Notes: generated from the sequence alone by a model not told the origin. Positions 29,661 through 38,445 are shown, numbered from the stretch's first letter. The stretch is DNA of 64,000 bases from Symmachiella dynata (GCF_007747995.1 NZ_CP036276.1:1293001-1357000); one strand, 5' to 3'. Translations and numbers: made by a program.

Positions 29661-29888
29661 TTAGTGGCCGGTGGTCAGTGGCCGGTGGCCAGCAAAAGTA
29701 AGCGGTATGCAAGTTGGGTGGGGGGGGGAGACCTTCGGTCGGGGATGTGCGGGGTCGGGAGACCCGCGCACAGCAAACGGTGCGGGGTCGGGAGACCCGC
29801 GCACAACATTTTCCTTACGCCTGTTGCCGCAAGCCTCAAGCCTTTATTTCTACGGTCTATAGCCTAAAGCCTACAGCCTATTAACAAA
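29661..29888 (+). repeat. Mosaic heptamer/hairpin spacer repeat
   Basis: RGTGGCY heptamers from 29661, two hairpin modules (GGAGACC-TTC-GGTC and two GTGCGGGGTC..GACCCGCGCAC copies) at about 29727-29803, then TTACGCC/TGTTGCC/CAAGCCT/ACAGCCT heptamers to the ribosome binding site of the next gene. Confidence 0.85.
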
Positions 29889-29899
29889 CAGGAGTTGTT

Positions 29900-30964
29900 G
29901 TGCGAACATTTGAGATTGCGGTGATTGAAGGGGATGGGATTGGGGTCGATGTGACGCGGGAAGCGATTAAGGTGCTCGAAGCGGCGGGGGGGGTGGATGA
30001 AGCGGAGTTTTCGTGGAACTATTTTCCCTGGGGCACGGATTATTACTTTGAGCATGGGCGGATGGCGGCGGAGGATTACTTGGATCAATTGGCTCCGCAC
30101 GATGCATTGTTGTTAGGAGCAGTGGGGCATCCTGAGGTGCAGGATCATATTACGCTCAACGGGTTGCTGTTACCGATCCGACGACGGTTTGATCAGGCGA
30201 TTTGTTTGCGGCCGGCATTTTTGTACGAAGGGGTGCCCAGTCCGCTGCGGGATAAACCGGCCGAGTCGATCGACATGTTGGTCTTTCGGGAGAACACCGA
30301 AGGGGAATATGCGAATATTGGTGGGCGGTTGTATCAACATTCGGATCACGATGTGGCGGTACAGACGTCGGTGTTTACGCGGCGAGGGTGCGAGCGGATT
30401 ATTCGCGCGGCGTTTGAGAAGGCCATGACGCGTCCCCGCAAGCGGGTGGCTTCGATTACGAAGAGCAATGCGCAAGGGTACGGGATGGTGCTGTGGGACG
30501 AGACATTTGCGGCGGTAGCGGCGGAGTATCCGGCGATTGAAACCGAATCGTTGTTGATCGACCGGGCCGCCATGGAATTTGTGCGGCGGCCGGAATCGTT
30601 TGATGTGGTGGTCGCCAGTAATTTGTTCGGGGATATCTTGACCGACTTGGCGGCGATTGTGGTGGGCAGTATGGGCTTGGCGGCGAGCGCGAACATTGCG
30701 ATCGAGCGGAAAAATCTGAGCATGTTTGAACCGGTGCATGGTTCAGCGCCGGATATTGCCGGGCAGGGGATTGCGAATCCGTTGGCGGCGATTTTGTCGG
30801 CGGCGATGATGTTGGAGCATCTGGAATTGCCGCGTGCAGCGGCGTCGGTGCATGCGGCGGTGAAAATGTTGCTGGCTGAAGGGGAATTGCTGCCGCCGGA
30901 TTTGGGGGGGACGGCGCGGACGGAGGTGGTGGGGGATCGAGTGGCTGCGCTTGTTGGTGAGTAG
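29900..30964 (+). CDS. Isocitrate/isopropylmalate dehydrogenase family, tartrate/D-malate dehydrogenase-like
   Basis: A 354-residue beta-decarboxylating dehydrogenase. EGDGIG (N-terminus), the substrate arginines in LLLPIRRRFDQAICLRP, FRENTEGEYANIGG, catalytic Lys in SITKSNAQ, metal aspartates in SNLFGDILTDL, and the NAD site HGSAPDIAG are all present. The WGTDYYFEHGRMAAEDYLDQL segment, in place of the IPMDH phosphorylation-type loop, matches tartrate dehydrogenase/decarboxylase and D-malate dehydrogenases. It starts with a GTG at 29900 following AGGAG at 29890-29894. The C-terminus runs straight into a spacer repeat. Substrate choice (tartrate, D-malate or other) is inference. Confidence 0.87.
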   Translation: MRTFEIAVIEGDGIGVDVTREAIKVLEAAGGVDEAEFSWNYFPWGTDYYFEHGRMAAEDYLDQLAPHDALLLGAVGHPEVQDHITLNGLLLPIRRRFDQAICLRPAFLYEGVPSPLRDKPAESIDMLVFRENTEGEYANIGGRLYQHSDHDVAVQTSVFTRRGCERIIRAAFEKAMTRPRKRVASITKSNAQGYGMVLWDETFAAVAAEYPAIETESLLIDRAAMEFVRRPESFDVVVASNLFGDILTDLAAIVVGSMGLAASANIAIERKNLSMFEPVHGSAPDIAGQGIANPLAAILSAAMMLEHLELPRAAASVHAAVKMLLAEGELLPPDLGGTARTEVVGDRVAALVGE

Positions 30965-31312
30965 GGGGGGAGTGGCCGGTGGCGAGTGGCCGGTGGCCAG
31001 AAAAAGAGTAGGCAGTAGGCAGTGGGCAGGGTTGGGCGATTGGTTGAGTTTGATTGCGAGCCTCATGCTTGTTGCCTAGGTTGGGAGACCTGCGGTCGGG
31101 TAAGTGCGGGGTCTGGAGACCCGCGCACAACGTTTGATCCGCGTATAACGCGATTGGTCAGTGGCTGCTTGTTGAAGAGTGTGTGACTAACTTGGGGCGG
31201 CCCTCACCCCCGGCCCCTCTCCCAGAGGGAGAGGGGGGATTGATGTTGCTTGCAGTTCTTACGCCTCACTTCCTACGGGCTATCGTCTACGGTCTTTTTT
31301 CCTCGAAATGCT
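30965..31312 (+). repeat. Mosaic spacer repeat plus GGGAGAGGGG hairpin repeat
   Basis: RGTGGCY and GTAGGCA heptamers (30968-31030), one hairpin module (about 31079-31131), then at 31199-31240 a second repeat family, CCTCACCCCCGGCCCCTCT with its mirrored GAGAGGGGGG arm, which is widespread in bacterial genomes, then TTACGCC/TCCTACG-type heptamers. It lies at the left edge of the virion island. Confidence 0.8.
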
Positions 31313-31398
31313 TTTTGTGGAATTGCTGCGCAACCTTGACCGGGTAGGTTGAGAGGTGTTGGTTGCTTGTGGTTCTTAGCAGGGGGCTTGTTGAGGTG

Positions 31399-32574
31399 AT
31401 GACGACGGAGACCGCGACGAACTTGCCGGTACGGGTTGTGGAACGGATCGGGGATTGGCGTGCTGCTGAGGTTGTGATCGATTTGGAGACGGGGATCGTT
31501 CGCAATGTGGCATTGGCTGGGCCGGATTCGAAGAACGGATATCGCTATACGGATGAGTCGCTGCGGAGGGCGACGGTGTTGTATGCGGACAAGCCGGTGT
31601 TTTTGGATCATGGGCGGGACCTGTCCAAACCCCAGGAACGCAGCACGCGGGACTTGGCGGGACAGATTGTAAATCCTCGCTTTGTCGATGGGCGGATTCG
31701 AGGTGACATTCAGACGCTTGGCACGGAGGCCGGGCGTACGTTTTTGGCGTTGGCGGACAGTGGCAGCGGCTCGGTGGGGATGAGTCATGTGGTGTTGGTC
31801 ACGCAAAACCGCGAACGGACATTGGTTGAGGAAATCCACGAAGTGGTAAGCGTGGATGCAGTGATGTTTCCGGCGACGACGTCATCACTGTCCGAGCAAA
31901 CCAATGAATTGCCTGGCGCTGCGCCGCTGTTCGGATCGCTGGAATCGGTCTTGCGGCAGTTGGATGGGCAATTGCCGGGGCACGCCCGCGATTGGACCGG
32001 TGATGCGGACGTGGTCTGCGAGCGGGTGGCGTTGTTTCCGCAGAGCGTGATCGTGCGCTTGGGGGCGGCGGACGATTGTGAGCAATACCGCATTGGCTGG
32101 CGGGTACGCGACGGGCGGGTTTGGCTGTCGGGCGAGTGGGAACCGGTGGGGGATCTCGACCTGAGTGCGGAGTCGTGGCAGGATTTGAGCCGTGCCCAGG
32201 ATACGTCGGAGGCCGACGACTCGGATTCCTTGGAGACATACGCCGAGCGGTTGCGCGAGTTGGAAGCCGAAAAACAGCTGTTGTTGGTTGAAGTTTCGGA
32301 TCTGACGGCAGAGCGGGACATGGCACAGCGAGTGGAGGCGGTGGGGCGGTTGTTGGCGGAAGCGGAATTGCCGGAAGAGGCGATTACGGAGACGTTTCGC
32401 GAACAATTGTTGGATGCGAGCGACGATGAGCAACGCGGGGTGTTGTTGGATGATCGCGTGGAGTTGTTTGAGCGATTGCGGTCTTGCAGGCCGACGAGTT
32501 GTTTGCGTGCTGATGACGATAGTGGCGCAGGTACAGATGCGGCGTTGGTGCGGCTGCTTGCTTGTCGGCGGTGA
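31399..32574 (+). CDS. Phage prohead protease-like protein fused to a scaffold-like coiled coil
   Basis: A 391-residue protein. Residues about 10-165 look like a phage capsid-maturation protease: IRGDIQTLG, a candidate catalytic His in FLDHGRD, candidate Ser in GSVGMSHV, and a final VVSVDAVMFPATT similar to the VDLVxxPAtt end of these domains. The rest ends in a heptad-rich helix (residues about 280-385: YAERLRELEAEKQLL onward) like internal scaffold domains. The protease would clip scaffold and capsid N-termini during head assembly. Position first before a cement and major capsid gene supports this. ATG 31399 is the first good start; a TTG at 31363 is possible. The catalytic residues are assigned by eye. 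Confidence 0.7.
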   Translation: MTTETATNLPVRVVERIGDWRAAEVVIDLETGIVRNVALAGPDSKNGYRYTDESLRRATVLYADKPVFLDHGRDLSKPQERSTRDLAGQIVNPRFVDGRIRGDIQTLGTEAGRTFLALADSGSGSVGMSHVVLVTQNRERTLVEEIHEVVSVDAVMFPATTSSLSEQTNELPGAAPLFGSLESVLRQLDGQLPGHARDWTGDADVVCERVALFPQSVIVRLGAADDCEQYRIGWRVRDGRVWLSGEWEPVGDLDLSAESWQDLSRAQDTSEADDSDSLETYAERLRELEAEKQLLLVEVSDLTAERDMAQRVEAVGRLLAEAELPEEAITETFREQLLDASDDEQRGVLLDDRVELFERLRSCRPTSCLRADDDSGAGTDAALVRLLACRR

Positions 32575-32576
32575 TG

Positions 32577-32838
32577 AGGGTGGCCGGTGGCCTGAGAAGA
32601 GTAGGCAGTAGGCAGTAGGCAGTAGGCTGGGTGGAGGTGCGTTTGGTTTTCCCTCGCCGGCCTCACGCCTGTTACCTCGAGCCTTATGCCTCTGTTAGGA
32701 GACCTGCGGTCGGGGCTGGTGCGGGGTCTGGAGACCCGCGCACAACGGAGGTCGGGGGGCTGGTGCGGGGTCGGGAGACTCGCGCACAACGATTTGTTTT
32801 TTCTATGGCCTATGGTCTACAGCCTACGGCCTTTTTTC
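32577..32838 (+). repeat. Mosaic heptamer/hairpin spacer repeat
   Basis: GTAGGCA heptamers (32600-32627), TCACGCC/TGTTACC/TCGAGCC-type heptamers, two hairpin modules (32698-32788), and CCTACGG/TCTACAG heptamers ending at the ribosome binding site of the next gene. Confidence 0.85.
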
Positions 32839-32852
32839 CCGGAGGGAATGAT

Positions 32853-33335
32853 ATGGGGATTCAGTTGCGGTTTCGTAGTGGTGAAGTGCAGTTGCATAAA
32901 TTGCGTGTGGATAGTGGGACGGTGTTGGAGGCGGGGGATTTGGTGTATTTGGACACCGATGACGTGAAGCCGGCCAGCAGTTTTTCTTGGACGAGTGATC
33001 TGGCGACGACACAATCGGCGTTTGCCGCTTCGTTTCTTGGGGTGGTGCATCATCAGTCTGCTGACGGTGATACGGATGATGTGTCGGTCGATATGAGTCC
33101 GTCGGCGATTTATGAGTTCGACGTTGATGCGGCGACCTATGAAGTGGGCGATGAGTTGGGGCCGGACGAGTTGTCGTCGTCACTGATGGATCAACAGTTG
33201 GAAGCTGTGGGGACCGGGACGTTGGCGATTGCGCGAGCCGCGGAATATAAGGCGGCCGCGGCGACGAAGTTGCGGGTGACATTTGCTTCGGCGTTTCATG
33301 CCGGGTCGGCGAATGTGAATGCGGCTGTGGGGTAG
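32853..33335 (+). CDS. Capsid cement/decoration-like protein
   Basis: A 160-residue, beta-rich protein with Ala/Val/Asp-rich, moderately low-complexity sequence, located between the protease and the major capsid protein. The pattern (VLEAGDLVYLDTDDVKPAS ... FLGVVHHQSADGDT ... EVGDELGPD) resembles capsid cement proteins of the DUF2190 type that stabilise expanded heads. GGAGGG at 32841-32846 with 6-base spacing to ATG 32853 settles the start; the longer frame from 32631 is read from repeat DNA. Assignment relies on position and beta-rich design rather than a firm motif. Confidence 0.6.
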   Translation: MGIQLRFRSGEVQLHKLRVDSGTVLEAGDLVYLDTDDVKPASSFSWTSDLATTQSAFAASFLGVVHHQSADGDTDDVSVDMSPSAIYEFDVDAATYEVGDELGPDELSSSLMDQQLEAVGTGTLAIARAAEYKAAAATKLRVTFASAFHAGSANVNAAVG

Positions 33336-33620
33336 GGGGGGAGTGGCTGGTGGTCGGTGGTCGGTGGCCAGAAAGAGTGGGCAGTAGGCGGTAGGCAGTA
33401 GGCAGAAAAAGGGGTGGGGTGCGTTTGGTTTTCCCGCGCCGGCCTCACGCCTGTTGCCTCGAGCCTCACGCCTACGTTGGGAGACCTGCGGTCGGGGGGA
33501 GTGCGGGGTCTGGAGACCCGCGCACAACTTTGGGGGTGGGTGCGGGGTCTGGAGACCCGCGCACAACATTTGGTTTGTTTTTCTATGGCCTACGGTCTAG
33601 CGCCTACGGCCTTTTCAATA
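33334..33620 (+). repeat. Mosaic heptamer/hairpin spacer repeat
   Basis: Begins at the stop of the cement gene: RGTGGCY heptamers, GTAGGCG/GTAGGCA heptamers (33380-33402), TCACGCC/TGTTGCC/TCGAGCC block, two hairpin modules (33480-33570), then CCTACGG/TCTAGCG heptamers. The translated spurious peptides are GSGDPRTT and GLETRAQ. Confidence 0.85.
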
Positions 33621-33634
33621 AGGAACGGTGAGAT

Positions 33635-34831
33635 ATGCAGGGGCAGAGTTTGCGGGGGTTGGTGGAATCGTTGGGGGCGGAGGGGTTTTATCAGAAGGTG
33701 TGTGGTCTGCTCAATGAGCGGAAGATTTCGGTTGATGATTTTAGCTATTACGAGTTGGCGGATGCGTGCGGGGTGTTGCCCGATTTGCGGCGGCTGAATG
33801 AGATGGCTTCGCCGGTTTCGAGTCCGTTGCATGTGTTGCGGGAATCGTCTCCGGGGGTGAGTACGAATCTGTTTCAGGTGGTGACGGGTGAGCTGATCGG
33901 GCGGAAGGTGATTGAGGGGTACGAAGACGATTCGGGTTTCATTGGCGACAAATTGGTCTCGGTGATGCCGAGCCGGTTGCGGAATCAGAAGATCGCCGGC
34001 TTTAAGGCGTTAGCCGGGCCGACGGAGGTTTCCGAAGGGCATCCGTATGAGGAGTCGACGTTTGAGGAGAAGTACGTCACCTCGGAGGAATCGAAGCAGG
34101 GGCGGATTCTCACGATCAACGAAGAGTTGATTGCCTTTGACCAGACGGGCGAGATCAATCGCCGTGCGATGGCGTTGGGGTTTTATCTACGTCAGGAGCG
34201 CGAGCGGACGATCGTGCGGGGCGTGACTGACGCGGATGCGGCGAGTTCGAAGTATGTCTATCGGCCGAACGGGGCTGGTCAGGCGCTTTATAAGACCGAC
34301 GGTTCGAATCGGAACTGGGTGGGCAGCGGGAATACGACGTCGACGGCGTTTAACAGTGCGGTGCCGTTGGCGGATTGGACCGACGTCGACACAGTGTTGC
34401 AGTACCGGGCGACGCAGGTCACGGACGATCGCATCGACGGGACGGCCCGTCCGATGGTGATGCCGGTCAAGCACATGTTGGTGCCCGAAGCCTTGCGGGG
34501 GACGGCGATGAGTGTCGCCAACTCGACGCAGGTCACCGTCACGAGCGGCGATAATGAGACGACGTTTGCGAATCCGATTCATGGATTGGCCGAGGTGCTC
34601 AGTTCGCCGTTTATTGACGAGCAAGGGGGCCAGGCGGTCAATGATTGGTACCTGGGCGATTTTGCGCGGCAGTTTGTCTGGACGGAAATTTGGCCGGTGC
34701 AGACGTTCCTGCAGCGAGCGGACAGCGAATCGGCGTTTGATCGCGACGTCGTGTTGCGGGTGAAGGTGCGATACTACGGCGGCGTTTCGGCGGTGGATAC
34801 GTCGTTTGTGACGAAGGTGGATGGTGCTTGA
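33635..34831 (+). CDS. Phage major capsid protein (HK97-fold candidate)
   Basis: A 398-residue protein with the composition and design of a major capsid protein: helical N-terminal arm, then EEKYVTSEESKQGRILTINEELI, YLRQERERTIVRGVTDAD, a domain with GTARPMVMPVKHMLVPEALR (P-domain/A-domain style), and a beta-rich ending RVKVRYYGGVSAVDTSFV. Similar proteins in Mu-like and other tailed phages carry this middle-to-end pattern. It follows the protease and cement genes, as in tailed-phage head modules. Preceded by AGGAACGGTGAG before ATG 33635. The N-terminal 50 residues might be the cleaved delta domain. Confidence 0.8.
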   Translation: MQGQSLRGLVESLGAEGFYQKVCGLLNERKISVDDFSYYELADACGVLPDLRRLNEMASPVSSPLHVLRESSPGVSTNLFQVVTGELIGRKVIEGYEDDSGFIGDKLVSVMPSRLRNQKIAGFKALAGPTEVSEGHPYEESTFEEKYVTSEESKQGRILTINEELIAFDQTGEINRRAMALGFYLRQERERTIVRGVTDADAASSKYVYRPNGAGQALYKTDGSNRNWVGSGNTTSTAFNSAVPLADWTDVDTVLQYRATQVTDDRIDGTARPMVMPVKHMLVPEALRGTAMSVANSTQVTVTSGDNETTFANPIHGLAEVLSSPFIDEQGGQAVNDWYLGDFARQFVWTEIWPVQTFLQRADSESAFDRDVVLRVKVRYYGGVSAVDTSFVTKVDGA

Positions 34832-34832
34832 T

Positions 34833-35095
34833 GTGTGGGGGGAGTGGCCGGTGGTTAGTGGCCGGTGGCCAGAAATAGTAGGCAGTAGGCAGAGGGCAGT
34901 AGGCAGAGAAGAGTGGCTGGCGGTCGGTGAAGGGTAGGCGGGAGACCTTCGGTCGGGTGGGTGCGGGGTCTGGAGACCCGCGCACAACAGAGTGCGGGAG
35001 ACCCGTGCACAACTTTCCCGTATCCTCAAGCCTGTCCCCTCACGCCTCACGCCTTCTTGCCTACGGTCTACAGTCTCAAGCCTACAGCCTCTTTT
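34833..35095 (+). repeat. Mosaic heptamer/hairpin spacer repeat
   Basis: RGTGGCY heptamers from 34842, GTAGGCA heptamers (34878-34905), hairpin module (34940-34990), then CTCACGC/CTTGCCT/ACGGTCT/ACAGTCT heptamers to a strong GGGGAG ribosome binding site. Confidence 0.85.
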
Positions 35096-35109
35096 ACTGG
35101 GGAGCGGTT

Positions 35110-35631
35110 ATGAAATACGGGGGTGCGGATTGTTGCGGGGGGTATTGTCGGCGGGTGGAGTTGCCGCGGGGGGATGGGGCGGTGTGGGGGTTGACGGTTA
35201 GTCCGTTGCCTTTGGCGTTTCATCGGCGGTTGCGGGAGCGGGGGATTGTGGCTCCGCGGCGGCCGACGCGTGTGGCGCGGGATTCATCCGGGAAGCCGCT
35301 GCGGGATCATCAGGGGTTAGCGGTGTTGGTGCCTGATGCGGAGAGTGGCGAGTATTTGACGGCGCTGGATCTTTATAACCAGCGCGTGGCGGCCTTGGTG
35401 TTGGTTGAAGGATTGCGGGCGGACGAGTCCTTGCAGTTTGAAACAGCGTTGCCGCACGTGGATGGTGATTGGCTCGGTTATGCGGATGGAATTTGTGAGG
35501 AGTTGGAGCGGGCGGGTTGGTCGGCGGGGGATGTGGGGTTGGTCTGCGAACATGTGTTTCGCGTGAGCAACTTGTTGGATGATCATGTGCGGGAGTCGGC
35601 GGGAAATTTTTCGCCGGCGGCGGCGACGTAA
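35110..35631 (+). CDS. Tail assembly chaperone-like protein with probable -1 frameshift extension
   Basis: A 173-residue protein (MKYGGADCC start, GGGGAG upstream of ATG 35110) with a helical C-terminal half (YNQRVAALVLVEGLRADESL ... GICEELERAGWSAGDV). Seven codons before its stop lies the heptamer A-AAT-TTT (35604-35610), read as codons GGA AAT TTT, which fits the X XXY YYZ rule for -1 slippage. The -1 frame is then open to TAG at 35790-35792, and adds 60 residues including VDYWILRCCEQLG and VAAEYADQVRWLGYVMLRDG, for 227 residues in all. The -1 frame has no ATG or GTG of its own in the relevant part. Two-product frameshifting is typical of gpG/gpGT tail chaperones, although this gene follows the capsid gene rather than the tail tube gene. 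Confidence 0.65.
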   Translation: MKYGGADCCGGYCRRVELPRGDGAVWGLTVSPLPLAFHRRLRERGIVAPRRPTRVARDSSGKPLRDHQGLAVLVPDAESGEYLTALDLYNQRVAALVLVEGLRADESLQFETALPHVDGDWLGYADGICEELERAGWSAGDVGLVCEHVFRVSNLLDDHVRESAGNFSPAAAT

Positions 35632-35792
35632 ACGATGCCGTCGCCGGTCCGCGGTCCGTCGATTATTGGATTTTGCGTTGTTGCGAACAGTTGGGGCTGC
35701 AGGAAGCGGAGTTTGTCGCAGCGGAGTATGCGGATCAGGTGCGGTGGTTGGGGTATGTGATGCTGCGGGATGGGGAGGCTGGTCGGCGGTAG
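35604..35792 (+). other. Candidate programmed -1 frameshift site and extension frame
   Basis: Slippery heptamer A-AAT-TTT at 35604-35610 in the zero frame, followed after 5 codons by the zero-frame stop. The -1 frame runs through to TAG 35790-35792; a stop (TGA 35580-35582) lies upstream in that frame, and no ATG or GTG start lies between. The extension ends exactly in the start of the next spacer repeat. Confidence 0.6.
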
Positions 35793-36108
35793 GCGGGGAA
35801 GAGTGGCCGGTGGTTAGTGGCCGGTGGCCAGAAACAGTACGCAGTAGGCAGTAGGTAGTGGGTTGGGGCTTGTTTGAGTTTGTTTGTGGGGCTCGTTTCT
35901 GTTGCTTGGCGTCTTGCGCTGATGTTGGGAGACCTGCGGTCGGGCGAGTGCGTTGGGAGACCTGCGGTCGCGATTGGTGCGGGGTCTGGAGACCCGCGCA
36001 CAACTTTGGGGGGAGGCCCGCTCACAGCGTATTGTGTCCTCAAGCCTGTTCCCTCACGCCTCACGCCTTCCTTCCTACAGCCTACAGTCTCAAGCCTACA
36101 GCCTAGTT
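35786..36108 (+). repeat. Mosaic heptamer/hairpin spacer repeat
   Basis: Starts within the stop of the -1 extension frame (GGTAGGCGG). RGTGGCY heptamers, GTAGGCA/GTAGGTA heptamers, a partly duplicated hairpin module (35930-36005), then CTCACGC/CTTCCTA/CAGCCTA/CAGTCTC heptamers. It ends before AAAAGGG, the ribosome binding site of the next gene. Confidence 0.85.
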
Positions 36109-36127
36109 TAAAAAGGGTGTGAAACGT

Positions 36128-36391
36128 ATGGCGGATTTATCGGGGCTTTCTTCGGTGAGCGGGGCTCCGCTGACTGAGACGCAGATACGGGGCATTTTGT
36201 CGCAGATTGATTTGGATATTACGAATCTGCTGCGGGATGGGAAGTTGTCGGCGCTGAAATATGCCTTGCCGGGGGCAGCGGGGCGGACGGCGGATCGGGC
36301 GGGGAACTTGCGGGCGTTGTTGGAAGCGCGGTCGTATTACCAGGCGTTGTTGACGTCGCGGCCGGGTTGGGAAGTTTCTGTGGGTGAGTGA
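36128..36391 (+). CDS. Small helical protein, possible gpW-like head-tail connector
   Basis: An 87-residue, mainly helical protein (LTETQIRGILSQIDLDITNLL ... RSYYQALLTS), in the head-to-tail connector part of the virion island. Small helical proteins in this place include gpW-like and adaptor proteins; the sequence alone does not decide. The start may be ATG 36128 (MADLSG) or an in-frame GTG at 36119; AAAAGGG is 11 bases before the ATG. The stop TGA is followed at once by the next heptamer array. Treated as hypothetical virion protein. Confidence 0.55.
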   Translation: MADLSGLSSVSGAPLTETQIRGILSQIDLDITNLLRDGKLSALKYALPGAAGRTADRAGNLRALLEARSYYQALLTSRPGWEVSVGE

Positions 36392-36583
36392 TAGTAGGCA
36401 GTAGGCAGAGGGCAGTAGGCAGTGAAGGAGTGGCCGGTGGGGAGTGGCCGGTGGCCAGAATGTGTTGGTGGGAGACCTTCGGTCGAGGGGGTGCGGGGTC
36501 GGGAGACCCGCGCACAACTTTCCCATATCCTCACGCCTGTTCCCTCAGGCCTCACGCCTTCTTCCTACAGCCTAAACACAAAG
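36390..36583 (+). repeat. Mosaic heptamer/hairpin spacer repeat
   Basis: GTAGGCA heptamers directly at the stop (36394-36424), RGTGGCY heptamers, a hairpin module (36471-36517), then CTCACGC/CTGTTCC/CTCAGGC/CTACAGC heptamers. Shorter than most copies. Confidence 0.82.
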
Positions 36584-36593
36584 GAGCGCTAAG

Positions 36594-36956
36594 ATGGTTT
36601 CTGTGGCAGCGGGGGTGTTGGGGGCGGATTTGGATGTGGTGTTTGCGGACTGGGGAGTGGTGGTGACTTATCGTGAGGTGAGTCAGGCGTATGTGCCGGC
36701 GACTCAGCAGGTGAGTGAAGAGTACACCGACACCGAAATCACGGCGCTCGTCAGCGGCGATGCGGGCGAGCCGACGCGGGGGACGGCGGGGCAGCATACG
36801 ACTGACATGATTGAGTTCTTCGTCAAACAAGCGGACCTGCCGGCTGGAGCTCCGAAACTGACCAGCCGCATCGTGCATCAAGAACGCGAATACGAAATCG
36901 TAGGCTACGCCAACAGCGAAGACGGCACCACCTACCAACTCCTCTGCCGGCCTTAA
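36594..36956 (+). CDS. Head-tail joining protein, FII/gp-completion-like
   Basis: A 120-residue protein with beta-rich make-up and the pattern VVVTYREVSQAYVPATQQ ... FFVKQADLPAGAPKLTSRIVHQEREYEIVGY, similar to head-tail joining proteins of siphophages (lambda FII-like and relatives), which sit at the head-tail interface. It lies between the small helical protein and the gp10-like protein, the expected place. It starts at ATG 36594 after AAAGGAGCG (4-5 base spacing). The assignment rests on position and general pattern. Confidence 0.6.
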   Translation: MVSVAAGVLGADLDVVFADWGVVVTYREVSQAYVPATQQVSEEYTDTEITALVSGDAGEPTRGTAGQHTTDMIEFFVKQADLPAGAPKLTSRIVHQEREYEIVGYANSEDGTTYQLLCRP

Positions 36957-37185
36957 CCAGGCGGGTGGTTCGTGCTGCCGCACGAGGGGGTTGGGGCGCT
37001 CCCGTTGGTCGCTTGGTGGTTGGCGCGCGGATTGGTTTGTTGCGTCGTTGGGGTTGGGTGGGGCTTTCGTACTACGTAGAAAGGTGCGTCGTGACGCACC
37101 CTACGGGGCTACGGGGGATGGGGCGTTATTTGGTTGTGCCTCGCCCTTCCTTTGCATTGAGTTTGCCTGCGTGGGGGATATTTGG
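36957..37185. other. Intergenic region with REP palindrome, no mosaic spacer
   Basis: Unlike most gaps in this island, this one carries no heptamer spacer. It holds a palindromic REP-like repeat at about 37078-37104 and otherwise GT-rich DNA with no gene. The upstream extension of the next gene into it is not believed. Confidence 0.5.
37078..37104. repeat. REP-like palindrome GGTGCGTCGTGACGCACC
   Basis: An almost perfect 18-bp palindrome flanked by AGAAA and CTAC. Copies also occur at 50254-50281 and 50379-50406 as a facing pair and at 63333-63360. Confidence 0.8.
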
Positions 37186-37665
37186 ATGGGGATTTCGGTT
37201 TCGCTTGAAATTGTGAATGAGCCTACGGTGCGGCGATGGTTGGGGGAGATTCGAGGGCGTGAGGTTCCACGGGCTCGTAGGCGGTTGGTGCGGCGGGTTT
37301 CTCGGTCGGCGTTGTTGCGGACGATTGAGAATAATCCGGTCGATACGGCGCGTTCGCGGGCGTCTTGGGTGGCGGCATTGGAACAGTTGGGTGGTGCGGC
37401 GCCGGCCGGTTGGGAAGGCGCGCATCCGGAGGGTGCGGCGATATCTGAGGGGCGGAGTCGGAGCGGTCTTGTTGAGTCGAGTGAGACGGAACTGACGGAA
37501 GTCGTGGCGACGAGTGGGGTGGATTACATCAACTATTTGGAGTTTGGCACGCAGCGGATGTCGCCGTTTCAGATGGTGGTCCGCAGTTTGCAGAGTCTGC
37601 GCCCGACGGTTCCGCTGCAACCGTTTTTTACCGCCTCTGAGGATGAAATGGGGAGCATGGTGTGA
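37186..37665 (+). CDS. HK97 gp10-like tail completion protein
   Basis: A 159-residue protein with the family hallmark VDYINYLEFGTQRMSPFQMVVRSLQ near the C-terminus (the EFGT...PF pattern), after an Arg-rich helical N-terminus. Proteins of this family complete the tail end or neck (lambda Z role). It overlaps the next gene: the GTG of that gene and the TGA stop share bases 37662-37665, so the pair is translationally coupled. ATG 37186 lies after GGGGGATA; the longer frame from 36991 is not supported. Confidence 0.75.
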   Translation: MGISVSLEIVNEPTVRRWLGEIRGREVPRARRRLVRRVSRSALLRTIENNPVDTARSRASWVAALEQLGGAAPAGWEGAHPEGAAISEGRSRSGLVESSETELTEVVATSGVDYINYLEFGTQRMSPFQMVVRSLQSLRPTVPLQPFFTASEDEMGSMV

Positions 37666-38111
37666 GCGGATTTGGACAAGAAGCATTGGCGGGGAGTCTG
37701 TTCGCGCATTGGAGTGACAACTTCCCGTTGGCGGTGACGACGGTGTATCCGGGAACTCAGATCGATGCGGCCGGGCAAAGTGAGTGGTTGGAGATATGGA
37801 TCAATGCCTGGCAGCGCGATCCGCGGCGGTCGGCGGGCAAGGAACAAGTGGATGTGTCGGTGACCGTGCACTGTTTTGTGGAGCGGACTTTGGACAAAGG
37901 ACGGATTTTGGAATTGGCCGATGCGACGAAGTCGACGTTAGAGCATCAGCAAGTTTCGGTGACGGATCAATCGTTGAGCGATCCGCCGGTGGTGGGGCAT
38001 TTGCAATTGTTTGAGACGCAAACGCGGACGATGACGCGACGGGATCGCGATGCGGGGCGGCATGGATTGCAGCACGTGGTGCTGGTGACGTCGGGGGTGG
38101 CTACGGAGGTT

Positions 38112-38114
<3 letters not shown>
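37662..38114 (+). CDS. Tail terminator-like protein (gpU-like)
   Basis: A 150-residue protein with alpha/beta pattern ([23 protein letters not shown] ... [27 protein letters not shown]) resembling tail terminator proteins that cap the tail tube and define its end. It begins with GTG overlapping the stop of the gp10-like gene, the gap-free junction in this island. The position directly before the tail tube gene matches the gpZ-gpU-gpV order in lambda. Ends in a spacer repeat. Confidence 0.65.

Positions 38115-38445
<331 letters not shown>

Noticed and set aside
31199-31240. Terminator at CCTCACCCCCGGCCCC ... GAGAGGGGGG
   Set aside because: It is a dispersed hairpin repeat found in many bacteria and has no T-run; it lies inside a spacer.
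32631-35100. Open frames with GSGDPRTT, GLETRAQ or GRETRAQ peptides
   Set aside because: These are translations of the spacer hairpin modules; the real genes begin downstream at strong ribosome binding sites.
36991-37185. N-terminal extension of the gp10-like protein
   Set aside because: It covers a REP palindrome and intergenic DNA; the family pattern begins at ATG 37186.
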